NCBI RefSeq assembly: GCF_934525195.1
Contig: NZ_CAKSZA010000003.1
Span: 186,001-250,000, forward strand
Reading direction: 5' to 3'
DNA length: 64,000 nucleotides
Source of the DNA: an uncultured Eubacterium sp.
Lineage (GTDB): Bacteria; Bacillota; Clostridia; Oscillospirales; Acutalibacteraceae
Position 1 is the first letter of the stretch. Each line of letters opens with the position of its first letter. The position numbers and the translations under genes are program-made. The notes under the pieces were generated by a model. The model was given only the letters and a program-made list of their open reading frames with translations. It did no database searches and was not told the origin of the DNA. Below are positions 52,733 to 62,207 of the stretch, piece by piece.

Positions 52733-53560
52733 ATGACAATAGCACCAATTAGTATGAGCGTCGATTTGCAGGAAGAACTCCAAAAGCAGCTCAACATCGA
52801 CGAAGTGTTCGGCTTTGATGTCAATGGCGTACACATCGGCTTTGATGAGAGTACGGTTGTTTCCTGGATTATAATTGTCGCTGTGACGATTTTGGCTATA
52901 TTTCTCACCCGAAACCTAAAGGTTCAGGGCGAAATAACCAAGCGTCAGATGATACTCGAAATGTGCTATGAAAAGGCAGAAGCATTTTTCAAAACCATTA
53001 TGGGTCCAAAGGTAGAAAGGTATATACCATGGCTTATGAGTATGGCTTTGTTTATCGGCGTGTCCAATATGATTGGACTGTTGGGATTCAAGCCACCTAC
53101 AAAGAGTATGCAGGTAACTGCGGCTATGGCACTCACTTCTATCGTGCTCGTAGAATATTGTGCCTTTAAGGATAAGGGTGTCCTCGGCAGGTTCAAGCAA
53201 TTCACAAAACCTGTGTGGATAGTTACTCCTATCAATATTCTTGAGGTGTTCACCAAACCGCTTTCACTTTGTATGCGACTTTTTGGTAACATCATTGCAG
53301 CGTTCACCATTATGGAATTAATCAAGGCAGTGCCGTTTATGAAGTTCGGATTTCCGGCTGTGTTCAGCCTCTACTTCGATTTGTTTGACGGACTGTTGCA
53401 AGCGTACATTTTCTGTTTCTTGACAGCTATTTATCTTCAAGAAGCTGTTGAAGAAGAGGAAGAAGAGCCAAAGGAAGCAAAGAAAATGCGCAAGGCTCAA
53501 AAGAAAGCCGAAAAGTTGGCTAAAAAACAAGCAAAAAAACAAGCTAAAGCTACGGCTTGA
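52733..53560 (+). CDS. atpB: ATP synthase Fo subunit a
   Basis: 275 residues. The start at 52733 is chosen because GGAGGA lies six bases upstream; ATGs at 52712 and 52727 are badly spaced. It has five to six membrane helices. The conserved helix with the essential arginine is KPLSLCMRLFGNIIAAFTIM, and the last helix is LLQAYIFCFLTAIYLQEAV. It forms the ion half-channels against the c-ring. It carries an unusual ~35-residue C-terminal tail of Glu then Lys/Ala (EEEEEEPKEAKKMRKAQKKA…). First gene of the operon; no atpI precedes it. Confidence 0.93.
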   Translation: MTIAPISMSVDLQEELQKQLNIDEVFGFDVNGVHIGFDESTVVSWIIIVAVTILAIFLTRNLKVQGEITKRQMILEMCYEKAEAFFKTIMGPKVERYIPWLMSMALFIGVSNMIGLLGFKPPTKSMQVTAAMALTSIVLVEYCAFKDKGVLGRFKQFTKPVWIVTPINILEVFTKPLSLCMRLFGNIIAAFTIMELIKAVPFMKFGFPAVFSLYFDLFDGLLQAYIFCFLTAIYLQEAVEEEEEEPKEAKKMRKAQKKAEKLAKKQAKKQAKATA

Positions 53561-53599
53561 GCATATAAACAACGATTTATATTTTAAGGAGATAAAATT

Positions 53600-53827
53600 A
53601 TGACAGGATCAATTATTGCAATCGGTGCAGGTATTGCACTTTTGTGTGGCATTGGCGCAGGTATCGGTATCGGTATCGCAACAGGTAAGGCAGTAGAAGC
53701 TCAGGCTCGTCAGCCTGAAATCGCAGGTAAAATTCAAACAACTCTTATTCTTGGTGCCGCTTTGTCAGAGGCAACAGCTATTTACGGCTTGATTGGTGCA
53801 ATTTTGATTATCTTTATGGTAAAATAG
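53600..53827 (+). CDS. atpE: ATP synthase Fo subunit c
   Basis: 75 residues, two helices. The first has the Gly-x-Gly packing motif (GIGAGIGIGIATGKAVE), the loop is ARQPE, and the second bears the ion-carrying Glu57 in ALSEATAIYGLI. The glutamine and serine that accompany the glutamate in Na+-binding c-rings are Ile and Ala here (GIG for GQG, SEAT for ESTx), so the ring is probably proton-coupled. AAGGAG lies before the ATG. Confidence 0.95.
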   Translation: MTGSIIAIGAGIALLCGIGAGIGIGIATGKAVEAQARQPEIAGKIQTTLILGAALSEATAIYGLIGAILIIFMVK

Positions 53828-53863
53828 TTCGCCGTTCATTATTGATTGAAAGGAAATTAACAA

Positions 53864-54346
53864 ATGTTAAAGTTTGATTTTAATTTGCTTTGGACAATAG
53901 TCAATCTTATTATTTTCTATCTTTTGATGAGATTTTTCCTTATCAAGCCAATCAAAAAGACACTTCAGGCAAGAAAGGAATTGATTGATAATCAGTTCAA
54001 AGAGGCTGAAGATACGGTTAACGCCGCAAATGAAAAAATGGCTGATTATGAGGATAAAATCAAAAATGTCAACACCGAGGCAAAGGAAATTATTTCCGAT
54101 GCAAGGGACAAGGCAAAGGTTGAATATAACAAAATCCTTGACAAAGCAAATAATGATGCCACAAGACTTAAGCAAGACGCTCAAAAGCAAATCGAGTTGG
54201 ATACGGAAAATGCCCGCCGAGATGTTAAGGAAGAGCTTGCAAAACTTGCTATGGAGGCAGCACAAAAGGTTGTCGGCGAAAGCGTAAGCGCAAAAACCGA
54301 TGCAGAGATTTATGACAAATTTTTAAACGAAAGCAGTGAAGATTAA
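53864..54346 (+). CDS. atpF: ATP synthase Fo subunit b
   Basis: 160 residues. One N-terminal membrane helix (NLLWTIVNLIIFYLLMRFFL), then a long, strongly charged coiled coil that forms the peripheral stalk. Its stop overlaps the ATG of the next gene (TAATG), so b and the delta–alpha protein are translationally coupled. Confidence 0.93.
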   Translation: MLKFDFNLLWTIVNLIIFYLLMRFFLIKPIKKTLQARKELIDNQFKEAEDTVNAANEKMADYEDKIKNVNTEAKEIISDARDKAKVEYNKILDKANNDATRLKQDAQKQIELDTENARRDVKEELAKLAMEAAQKVVGESVSAKTDAEIYDKFLNESSED

Positions 54347-56364
54347 TGATTAAAAATCAAGATTTATATATCCAAAACCTGCTTTCAAATCAAGTCAGCG
54401 TGGGTAGCTTGGAAGATGCGTTGAGATTGTACAACAGCAGCGAGGAACTTCGTGAAACACTCAACAATCCAAACTATCCTGCCGAGGAAAAACAGCAGGT
54501 AATCAACGATTTGTTTGCTCCGTCCGTAAGAGAATTTTTGGGCGAGCTTGCCGAGAAGTGCCAGTGTGGCGACCTCGAGGAGCTTATTGAGGCATATATC
54601 GTTGAAGGTGACAGAAAAAAGAATATCGTTCATGCAACAGTAACTTGCATCAACCCTCCTGACGAAAAGCAACTCAAGGGTATTGAGGACTTCGTTCGTA
54701 AGGAAACAAAGAGCGAAAATGTTGTTGTTGACATAAAAAAAGATGCGTCTTTGGTTGGCGGTTTTGTAATTGCCGTTGAGGGCAAGGAGTATGACTTCTC
54801 TCTCAAAACAAAGATGCAGACTATCAAGGAGCAAATTCTTCGTACTGCCAAGGAGAGTACCGGAAGCAACAAAGAGGTGCTTGAAGTTTTGCGCAAGGAT
54901 ATTAAGTCCTTCAAAGATAATCTTCAGGGCGAAGAAGTCGGTCAGGTAGTCAAGGTTGGCGATAATATCGCAACAATCGTTGGACTCGGCAATGCAATGT
55001 ACGGCGAAATCGTTGTGTTTGAGGACGGCACAAAGGGTATGGTTCAAAACATCAACCACGACTCAATCGGCTGTATCCTCTTTGGTTCGGATGAAGAAAT
55101 CGAGCAGGGCACAAAGGTTAAGCGTACAAAGAGAAAAGCAGGCGTTCCGGTAGGCGACAATTTTGTCGGCAGAGTTGTAAATGCTCTCGGCGAGCCAATT
55201 GACGGCTTGGGAGATATCGAAGCAAGCGATTACCGCTTGGTTGAGCAACCGGCTCCGTCAATCGTTGACAGAAAATCGGTTTCAAAGCCGATGGAAACAG
55301 GTATTCTTGCTATCGACTCTATGTTCCCGATAGGCAGAGGTCAGCGTGAACTTATCATCGGTGACCGTCAGACAGGTAAAACATCTATTGCAATTGACAC
55401 TATCATTAACCAAAAGGGCAAGGACACAATCTGTGTTTACAATGCCATCGGTCAAAAAGCGTCAACTGTTGCAAAACTTGTTAACACACTCAAAAAGAAC
55501 GGTGCTATGGATTACACAATCGTTGTGTGCTCAACAGCATCGGATGCGGCTTCACTTCAATATATTTCTCCGTATTCGGCAACGGCTATGGCTGAATACT
55601 TTATGTACAAGGGCAAGGATTGCCTCATCGTGTATGATGATTTGAGCAAGCACGCTGTTGCTTACCGTGCAATCTCTCTGCTTTTAGGCAGACCGCCTGG
55701 ACGAGAGGCTTATCCGGGTGATGTGTTCTATTTGCACTCAAGACTTCTTGAGCGTTCAAGCCGTTTGAGTGACGAGCTTGGCGGCGGTTCAATCACTGCC
55801 TTGCCTATCATCGAAACTCAGGCAGGCGACGTATCTGCATACATCCCAACAAACGTTATTTCAATTACAGACGGTCAGATTTATCTCGAAAGTGACCTTT
55901 TCTTCTCAGGTCAAAGACCTGCGGTTAATGTCGGTCTTTCCGTATCCCGTGTCGGCGGTGCGGCTCAAACAAAGGCTATGAAGAAAGCAGCAGGCTCACT
56001 TCGTGTTGATTTGGCACAGTTCAGAGAAATGGAAGTGTTCACCCAGTTCTCCTCTGATTTGGATGATGACACAAAGATGCAGCTTAAGTATGGTTCGGGT
56101 CTTATGGAACTTCTTAAACAGCCGCTCACACATCCTATGTCACTTGCACAGCAGGTTATCACTCTTGTTGGTGCAATCGGCAAGAAGTTTGTTGACGTGC
56201 CAAAGGACAAACTCAAGAGCTATCAGGGTGAAATGCTCGAATATTTTGAAAATCATCACAGCGACCTTGTTGCTGAAATCGACACTCAAAAGGTGCTTGA
56301 TGATGATTTGAAGGCTTCAATCCTCGATGTGATTGATGAATTCGGAAAGGCAAATAATGGCTAA
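54346..56364 (+). CDS. atpHA: Fused ATP synthase F1 subunits delta and alpha
   Basis: 672 residues in one uninterrupted frame. Residues about 1–178 are a delta (OSCP) subunit: NPNYPAEEKQQVINDLF and the C-terminal IKKDASLVGGFVIAVEGKEY. Residues about 182–672 are alpha: VGQVVKVGDNIATIVGLGNA, Walker A GDRQTGKTSIA, and SRLLERSSRLSDELGGGSIT. Separate delta (about 177) and alpha (about 500) genes are usual. The usual alpha N-terminal residues (MNLRPEEI type), which bind delta, are replaced by the linker TGSNKEVLEVLRKDIKSFKD. An in-frame TTG at 54889, nine bases after AGAGGTG (54873–54879), could start free alpha. One delta normally serves three alpha, so the fusion poses a stoichiometry question. 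Confidence 0.92.
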   Translation: MIKNQDLYIQNLLSNQVSVGSLEDALRLYNSSEELRETLNNPNYPAEEKQQVINDLFAPSVREFLGELAEKCQCGDLEELIEAYIVEGDRKKNIVHATVTCINPPDEKQLKGIEDFVRKETKSENVVVDIKKDASLVGGFVIAVEGKEYDFSLKTKMQTIKEQILRTAKESTGSNKEVLEVLRKDIKSFKDNLQGEEVGQVVKVGDNIATIVGLGNAMYGEIVVFEDGTKGMVQNINHDSIGCILFGSDEEIEQGTKVKRTKRKAGVPVGDNFVGRVVNALGEPIDGLGDIEASDYRLVEQPAPSIVDRKSVSKPMETGILAIDSMFPIGRGQRELIIGDRQTGKTSIAIDTIINQKGKDTICVYNAIGQKASTVAKLVNTLKKNGAMDYTIVVCSTASDAASLQYISPYSATAMAEYFMYKGKDCLIVYDDLSKHAVAYRAISLLLGRPPGREAYPGDVFYLHSRLLERSSRLSDELGGGSITALPIIETQAGDVSAYIPTNVISITDGQIYLESDLFFSGQRPAVNVGLSVSRVGGAAQTKAMKKAAGSLRVDLAQFREMEVFTQFSSDLDDDTKMQLKYGSGLMELLKQPLTHPMSLAQQVITLVGAIGKKFVDVPKDKLKSYQGEMLEYFENHHSDLVAEIDTQKVLDDDLKASILDVIDEFGKANNG

Positions 56365-57253
56365 TGCAAGAGAAATCCAGGGCAGAATAAAGTCTATCAA
56401 GGACACTATGAAAATCACAAATGCAATGTATATGGTGTCCTCGTCAAAACTTCAAAAAGCCCGCAGAGATTTAAAAAACACAGAGCCTTATTTCTTTATG
56501 ATTCAAGACAGTCTTGCAAAGATTTTGGATGTTGCGCCGGAGGTCGGTTCGGTATATTTTGACGAAAGACCAAACAAAGTCGGCGATGACAGAATCGTTG
56601 CATATCTTGTAATTACTGCCGATAAGGGCTTGGCAGGTGCGTATAACCACAATGTTATCAAACTTGCCGAGAAGTGCACAGTTGATGACGGTTGCAACAA
56701 TATGCTTTTTGTTGTCGGTCAGCTCGGCAGACATTTCTTTGAAAAAAAGGAAATTCCGATTGACATTAATTTCAGATATGCGGCACAAAATCCTACTGTT
56801 AACCGTGCAAGACATATCAGCGAAAAAATCGTTTCGATGTTTCTTGACAAAAAGATTGACGAGGTTCATGTTGTATATACAAAAATGGTCAATTCAATGA
56901 CGGTTGAGGCGGTCAGCACTCAGCTTCTTCCGTTGAAGAAGGGCAGTATCAATATGCAAAGCAACGAACTTGTTGAGCACTATAACGATGCAGTATTTAT
57001 GCCTGATGTAAAAACTGCGTTTGACTCGATTGCTCCAAGCTATATTGCAGGCTTTGTGTACGGTGCACTTGTGGAGAGCTATTGCAGCGAGCACAACGCT
57101 CGTATGATGGCAATGCAAAACGCATCGGACAGTGCCAATTCTATGATTAAAGATTTGTCCATTCAGTTTAACAGAGCACGACAGGCAGCGATTACACAGG
57201 AAATCAGTGAGGTTTGCGGCGGCGCAAGTCACGCTGCTCAAGAGGCTCAATAA
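56357..57253 (+). CDS. atpG: ATP synthase F1 subunit gamma
   Basis: 298 residues. The N-terminal helix REIQGRIKSIKDTMKITNAM and the C-terminal helix FNRARQAAITQEISEVCGGA form the rotor shaft; VITADKGLAGAYN is the family centre motif. The ATG at 56357 overlaps the atpHA stop by eight bases. Confidence 0.93.
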   Translation: MANAREIQGRIKSIKDTMKITNAMYMVSSSKLQKARRDLKNTEPYFFMIQDSLAKILDVAPEVGSVYFDERPNKVGDDRIVAYLVITADKGLAGAYNHNVIKLAEKCTVDDGCNNMLFVVGQLGRHFFEKKEIPIDINFRYAAQNPTVNRARHISEKIVSMFLDKKIDEVHVVYTKMVNSMTVEAVSTQLLPLKKGSINMQSNELVEHYNDAVFMPDVKTAFDSIAPSYIAGFVYGALVESYCSEHNARMMAMQNASDSANSMIKDLSIQFNRARQAAITQEISEVCGGASHAAQEAQ

Positions 57254-57279
57254 CAACCTTTCAGAAAGGTAATAATAGT

Positions 57280-58662
57280 ATGAATTACGGTAAAATAACA
57301 CAAGTTATGGGACCTGTTGTTGATGTACAGTTTGACGGAGAACTTCCAAAAATCAAGGAAGCGCTCGAAGTCGAAAACGACGGCAAGCGTGCCGTTATGG
57401 AAGTTGCACAGCATATCGGCGGAAACACAGTTCGTTGCATTATGCTTGCCGCTTCTGAGGGCTTGTACAAGGATATGCAGGTTGCCGCAACAGGCGATTC
57501 AATCAAAGTGCCTATCGGCGAAAAAACTTTGGGCAGACTTTTTAATGTTGTCGGCGAAACCATAGATGATTTGGAAAATTTGGATAACGAGGAGCATTGG
57601 TCAATTCACCGTAAAGCTCCGAGCTTTGACGAGCAATCGGACGAAGTAGAGATTTTGGAAACAGGTATCAAGGTTATCGACCTTCTTACTCCTTACCAAA
57701 AGGGTGGTAAAATCGGTTTGTTCGGCGGTGCCGGTGTAGGTAAAACCGTACTTATTCAGGAACTTATCACCAATGTTGCAACTCAGCACGGCGGTTATTC
57801 CATCTTCACAGGTGTCGGTGAGCGTTCAAGAGAGGGTAATGACCTTTGGAACGAAATGAAAGAGTCGGGCGTAATTAACAAGACTGCTTTGGTTTTCGGT
57901 CAGATGAACGAGCCACCCGGAGCAAGAATGAGAGTTGCCGAAACAGGACTTACAATGGCAGAGTATTTCCGTGACAAACAGCATCAGGATGTGCTTCTTT
58001 TCATTGATAATATCTTCAGATTTATTCAGGCAGGCTCTGAGGTTTCCGCTCTTTTGGGCAGAATGCCGTCAGCCGTTGGTTATCAGCCGACTTTGGCAAC
58101 CGATGTCGGCGAACTTCAGGAGAGAATTACCTCCACAAAGAACGGCTCAATCACATCCGTTCAGGCTGTTTATGTTCCTGCCGATGACCTTACAGACCCT
58201 GCTCCTGCAACAACCTTTGCTCACCTTGACGCAACTACCGTTCTTTCTCGTAAGATAGTAGAAAAAGGTATTTATCCTGCGGTTGACCCTCTTGAGTCCA
58301 ACTCAAGAATTTTGGAAGCTGATGTTGTAGGTGAGGAACACTATGAGGTTGCCTGCAAGGTTCAGGAATATTTGCAGAAGTACAAGGAACTTCAGGATAT
58401 CATCGCAATCCTCGGTATGGAGGAATTGTCCGATGATGATAAGCTTTCTGTATATCGTGCAAGAAAGATTGAAAAGTTCTTGTCACAGCCGTTCCATGTA
58501 GCAGAAACATTTACAGGCTTAAAGGGCGTTTATGTTCCGCTCAAGGAATCTGTAAGAGGCTTCAAGGCTATTGTTGACGGTGAAGTTGACGACTTGCCTG
58601 AAATGGCGTTCTTCAATGTCGGTACTATTGATGACGCTATTGAAAAAGCAAAAACACTTTAA
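57280..58662 (+). CDS. atpD: ATP synthase F1 subunit beta
   Basis: 460 residues, full length. The catalytic subunit: Walker A FGGAGVGKTVLIQELI, GVGERSREGNDLWNEM (catalytic Glu/Arg), and VLLFIDNIFRFIQAGSEVSA. The start at 57280 follows AGAAAGG; a longer frame overlapping atpG is rejected. Confidence 0.97.
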   Translation: MNYGKITQVMGPVVDVQFDGELPKIKEALEVENDGKRAVMEVAQHIGGNTVRCIMLAASEGLYKDMQVAATGDSIKVPIGEKTLGRLFNVVGETIDDLENLDNEEHWSIHRKAPSFDEQSDEVEILETGIKVIDLLTPYQKGGKIGLFGGAGVGKTVLIQELITNVATQHGGYSIFTGVGERSREGNDLWNEMKESGVINKTALVFGQMNEPPGARMRVAETGLTMAEYFRDKQHQDVLLFIDNIFRFIQAGSEVSALLGRMPSAVGYQPTLATDVGELQERITSTKNGSITSVQAVYVPADDLTDPAPATTFAHLDATTVLSRKIVEKGIYPAVDPLESNSRILEADVVGEEHYEVACKVQEYLQKYKELQDIIAILGMEELSDDDKLSVYRARKIEKFLSQPFHVAETFTGLKGVYVPLKESVRGFKAIVDGEVDDLPEMAFFNVGTIDDAIEKAKTL

Positions 58663-58674
58663 TTGGTGATTTAT

Positions 58675-59088
58675 ATGAACACTTTTAAATTGAAGATTGT
58701 TGCGTCAAATCGCATCTTTTTTGACGGCGAGGCGCAAAGTCTTGTTGTGCCCGTTGCGGAAGAGGGACTTTGCGGATTTTTGGCAAACCACGAAAACACG
58801 GTTGCACCTATCGAATTTGGCGAAATGAAGTTCACGGATGTCGAGGGCAATGTGACAGAAGCGTTTGTCGGTTCGGGACTTTTGGAGTTCTTCGACAATC
58901 GTGCAAACCTTGTGTGCATTTCTGCAGAACTTCCCGAAGAAATCGATAAGCGCCGTGCTCAAGAGGCTGCCGAAAGAGCGGAAGAGGAACTTCGTCAACA
59001 ACATTCGCTTGATGAATATTACCAAATCCAAGCAAATCTTTCTCGTGCGATGGAACGACTTAAAATTAAAAATAAGCATCAAATATAA
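58675..59088 (+). CDS. atpC: ATP synthase F1 subunit epsilon
   Basis: 137 residues. The N-terminal beta-sandwich (FKLKIVASNRIFFDGEAQSL, EGLCGFLANHENTVAPI) is followed by a C-terminal helical pair (EEIDKRRAQEAAERAEEELR) that can inhibit ATP hydrolysis. The ATG at 58675 follows GGTGAT, 12 bases after the atpD stop. Last gene of the operon. Confidence 0.93.
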   Translation: MNTFKLKIVASNRIFFDGEAQSLVVPVAEEGLCGFLANHENTVAPIEFGEMKFTDVEGNVTEAFVGSGLLEFFDNRANLVCISAELPEEIDKRRAQEAAERAEEELRQQHSLDEYYQIQANLSRAMERLKIKNKHQI

Positions 59089-59111
59089 AAGTTTAATACT
59101 GATTTTTAACA

Positions 59112-59157
59112 ATAAACCGATTTCGTTTTTTAACGGAGTCGGTTTGTTTTTGTTTTG
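59112..59157 (+). terminator. Terminator of the ATP synthase operon
   Basis: AAACCGA/TCGGTTT with an inner CGTT/AACG stem, followed by a T-rich tract. Confidence 0.8.
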
Positions 59158-59214
59158 TGAAAATTCACTATGATACTGTGCCTAATTTTGTGTACTATTA
59201 TTGCAGAAATTTTG

Positions 59215-59243
59215 TTGAAAACGCCAATACTGTATGATAAAAT
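59215..59243 (+). promoter_or_regulatory. Promoter of the iol operon
   Basis: TTGAAA (59215–59220), 17-base spacer, TAAAAT (59238–59243). Confidence 0.6.
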
Positions 59244-59306
59244 AAATTTGATATATCTTGATATATGCGGGGGAAACTCTGTAATTTCTACAAAAGGGGT
59301 ATTGCT

Positions 59307-60320
59307 ATGCAAAAACTAAAGGTGGGCATTATCGGTGCCGGAAGAATCGGACAGGTTCATGCAAAATCAATCACTTATCATATTCCGCAGGCGGAAATCG
59401 TTTCAATTTCGGACATTTATTTGGAAGGTGCAATGAAAGTTGCCGATGAATTGGGAATTCCAAACGCGTGTGCGGATTATCACGAAATCCTTAATAACCC
59501 AGAAATTGAGGCGGTTCTCATTTGCTCGTCAACCGACACACATGCAGACATTGCGGTTGAGGCTGCTGAGGCAGGCAAGCACATTTTCTGCGAAAAGCCT
59601 GTTGATTTGACCGTTGCAAAAATCAAAAAAGTTGTTTCTGCTGTTGAAAAAGCAGGTGTAAAACTTCAAATCGGCTTCAACAGAAGATATGACCACAACT
59701 TTGCCGAAATCAAACGCCTTGCAAATGAGGGCAAACTCGGCAATCTTCAAACAATTAAAATTACATCTCGTGACCCTGAGCCTCCGGCAATCGAATATGT
59801 CAAGGTGTCGGGCGGTATCTTCCTTGATATGACGGTTCACGATTTTGATATGGCTCGCTTTATCGGCGGTGAGGTAGAAGAAGTTTATGCCAACGCAACC
59901 GTTATGGTTGACCCGGCAATCGGCGAGGCGGGAGATGTTGACACCGCACTTGTTGCGCTTAAGTTTAAGAGCGGCGCAATCGGCGTTATTGACAACTGTC
60001 GTAAGGCTTGCTACGGCTACGACCAAAGACTTGAAGTTTTCGGTTCGGGCGGTCAGGCTTCTGCGTCAAACGACACTCCGACAAATGTTGCTTACATCAA
60101 TGATGACGGCAATCGCACCGACAAGCCTCTTTATTTCTTCCTTGAAAGATATATGCAGTCGTTTGCAGACGAAATGAAAGAATTTATCAATGCCGTTCAA
60201 AATGATGTTCCTACAAAGACAACGGTAAATGACGGCTTGGAGGCACTCCGTCTCGGTTTGGCTGCAAAGTTGTCGGTTGCAGAACATCGTCCTGTTAAGC
60301 TTTCAGAAATTGAATGTTGA
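59307..60320 (+). CDS. iolG: Inositol 2-dehydrogenase
   Basis: 337 residues of the GFO/IDH/MocA family. The NAD-binding KVGIIGAGRIGQVHAKSI is at the start, HIFCEKPVDLT carries the conserved lysine of the EKP motif, and VSGGIFLDMTVHDFDMARF holds the catalytic Asp/His. It oxidises myo-inositol to 2-keto-myo-inositol (scyllo-inosose). ATG 59307 follows AAGGGG. It leads an operon with iolD and iolE, the next two enzymes to act on its product. Confidence 0.88.
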   Translation: MQKLKVGIIGAGRIGQVHAKSITYHIPQAEIVSISDIYLEGAMKVADELGIPNACADYHEILNNPEIEAVLICSSTDTHADIAVEAAEAGKHIFCEKPVDLTVAKIKKVVSAVEKAGVKLQIGFNRRYDHNFAEIKRLANEGKLGNLQTIKITSRDPEPPAIEYVKVSGGIFLDMTVHDFDMARFIGGEVEEVYANATVMVDPAIGEAGDVDTALVALKFKSGAIGVIDNCRKACYGYDQRLEVFGSGGQASASNDTPTNVAYINDDGNRTDKPLYFFLERYMQSFADEMKEFINAVQNDVPTKTTVNDGLEALRLGLAAKLSVAEHRPVKLSEIEC

Positions 60321-60335
60321 TAACGGGGTGACGGT

Positions 60336-62189
60336 ATGAAACGAGAAAGATTGACAATGGCGCAGGCTCTTGTCAAGTTCCTTGATAACCAATACATAGA
60401 AGTGGACGGAGTTGAGTCAAAATTCGTCAACGGAATTTTTGGAATTTTCGGCCACGGCTGTGTAGTCGGAGTAGGTCAGGCACTTGAACAGGGCGGCCAT
60501 AACTTAAAATTTTATCAGGGCAAAAACGAGCAGAATATGGCTCTTGCCGCTGTTGCTTATGCAAAACAAACAGACAGAAAGGCGATTATTCCGTGCGTTT
60601 CGTCTATCGGACCCGGTGCAACCAATATGGTGACCGCTTGTGGCTGTGCAACGGCAAACAGAATTCCGCTTCTTGTCCTGCCGGGTGACACATTCGCTTG
60701 TCGTCAGCCCGACCCTGTTTTGCAACAGGCAGAATTTTTTGACAATTACGGCAGAACGGTTACCGATGCGTTCAAGGGTGTTTGCCATTATTTTGACAGA
60801 ATTATTCGCCCCGAACAGCTTATGACTGCCTGCATAAACGCAATGAGAGTGCTCACCGACCCTGCCGACACGGGTGCGGTTTGCCTTGCAATGCCTCAGG
60901 ATGTTGAGGGCGAGGCATATGATTATCCGGAGCACTTCCTCCAAAAACGAGTTTGGCATATAGACAGACGACCTGTAAGTGCTTCACAGCTTGACCGTGC
61001 AACACAGATGATTAAATCCGCAAAAAAGCCGATTATCGTTTGTGGCGGCGGTGTTAGATATTCAGGCGCAGAAAAAGAGCTTCAGGCTCTTGCCGAAAAA
61101 TACAACATTCCTGTGTCCGAAACTCAAGCAGGCAAGGGACTTATTGATTGGAATCATCCGCTTAATTTGGGCGGTATCGGTGTAACGGGTGGCAAGGCGG
61201 CAAATGTTATCGGCAGAGATGCAGACCTTGTTATCGGCGTCGGCACAAGATTTACAGATTTTACCACTTCGTCAAAATGGCTTTTCAGCGAGAACAGAAA
61301 GGTGCTCGGTATAAATATTTGCCCATTTGATGCGTACAAAATGGACGCGGAGGCTATTGTTGCCGATGCCAAGGAAACTTTGACGGCACTTATTGAGTCG
61401 CTTGACGGCTATAAAACCGCATATACAACCGAAATTGCGGACGCCAAAAAAGAGTGGGACGCTATTGTTGACGAATATTATTCAACCGAGCTTGAGGGAG
61501 GACTCAATCAAACTCTTGCTCTCGGTATTATCAATGAATTTATGAGCGAGGGCGACATTGCTCTCGGTTCGGCAGGTTCACTCCCCGGCGATATGCAACG
61601 ACTTTTCAGACCTAACGGCGTCAGAACTTACCATATGGAATACGGATATTCAAATATGGGATACGAGGTCAACGGTGCTTTAGGTGCAAAACTTGCAAAG
61701 CCTGAAGCAGAGGTGTACACTTTCTGCGGTGACGGTTCGTTTCTTATGGGTCACAGCGAGTTGTACACAGCTATTCAAGAGGGCTTGAAGATTAATATTT
61801 GCCTTTTTGACAATCTCGGTTGGGGCTGTATCGAAAATTTGCAAAACAATCAGGGCACAGATACTTTCGGTACGGTGTTCCGTGCAAGAAATCCAAAAAC
61901 AGGTATGCTTGACGGTGACGAAATCGCTGTTGATTTTGCAAAAATCGCAGAGGGTTACGGCGCAAAGGCATACACAATTCGCACATCGGCAGAGTTGAAA
62001 TCGGCTCTTGAAGATGCTAAAAAGCAGGAAAGACCTGTTTTGTTCGATATCAAGGTGCTTCCAAAAACCATGACTCCGGGATTTGAGTCGTGGTGGAGAG
62101 TCGGAGTTGCCGAGGTGTCAAAGAGCAAAAAAGTTGCCGAGGCTTATGATGATATGCAAAAACACATTGCACAAACCTTTGATTATTAA
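60336..62189 (+). CDS. iolD: Trihydroxycyclohexane-1,2-dione acylhydrolase (decyclizing)
   Basis: 617 residues of the thiamine-diphosphate enzyme family. The catalytic Glu region is HNLKFYQGKNEQNMALAAVA, the ThDP/Mg motif CGDGSFLMGHSELYTAIQEG followed by NLGWGCIEN is at about 470–510, and FGIFGHGCVVGVG is the N-terminal signature of IolD. It opens the ring of the trihydroxy-dione made by IolE. ATG 60336 follows GGGGTG, 15 bases after iolG. Confidence 0.93.
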   Translation: MKRERLTMAQALVKFLDNQYIEVDGVESKFVNGIFGIFGHGCVVGVGQALEQGGHNLKFYQGKNEQNMALAAVAYAKQTDRKAIIPCVSSIGPGATNMVTACGCATANRIPLLVLPGDTFACRQPDPVLQQAEFFDNYGRTVTDAFKGVCHYFDRIIRPEQLMTACINAMRVLTDPADTGAVCLAMPQDVEGEAYDYPEHFLQKRVWHIDRRPVSASQLDRATQMIKSAKKPIIVCGGGVRYSGAEKELQALAEKYNIPVSETQAGKGLIDWNHPLNLGGIGVTGGKAANVIGRDADLVIGVGTRFTDFTTSSKWLFSENRKVLGINICPFDAYKMDAEAIVADAKETLTALIESLDGYKTAYTTEIADAKKEWDAIVDEYYSTELEGGLNQTLALGIINEFMSEGDIALGSAGSLPGDMQRLFRPNGVRTYHMEYGYSNMGYEVNGALGAKLAKPEAEVYTFCGDGSFLMGHSELYTAIQEGLKINICLFDNLGWGCIENLQNNQGTDTFGTVFRARNPKTGMLDGDEIAVDFAKIAEGYGAKAYTIRTSAELKSALEDAKKQERPVLFDIKVLPKTMTPGFESWWRVGVAEVSKSKKVAEAYDDMQKHIAQTFDY

Positions 62190-62207
62190 CATAAAAGGAG
62201 AACTAAG

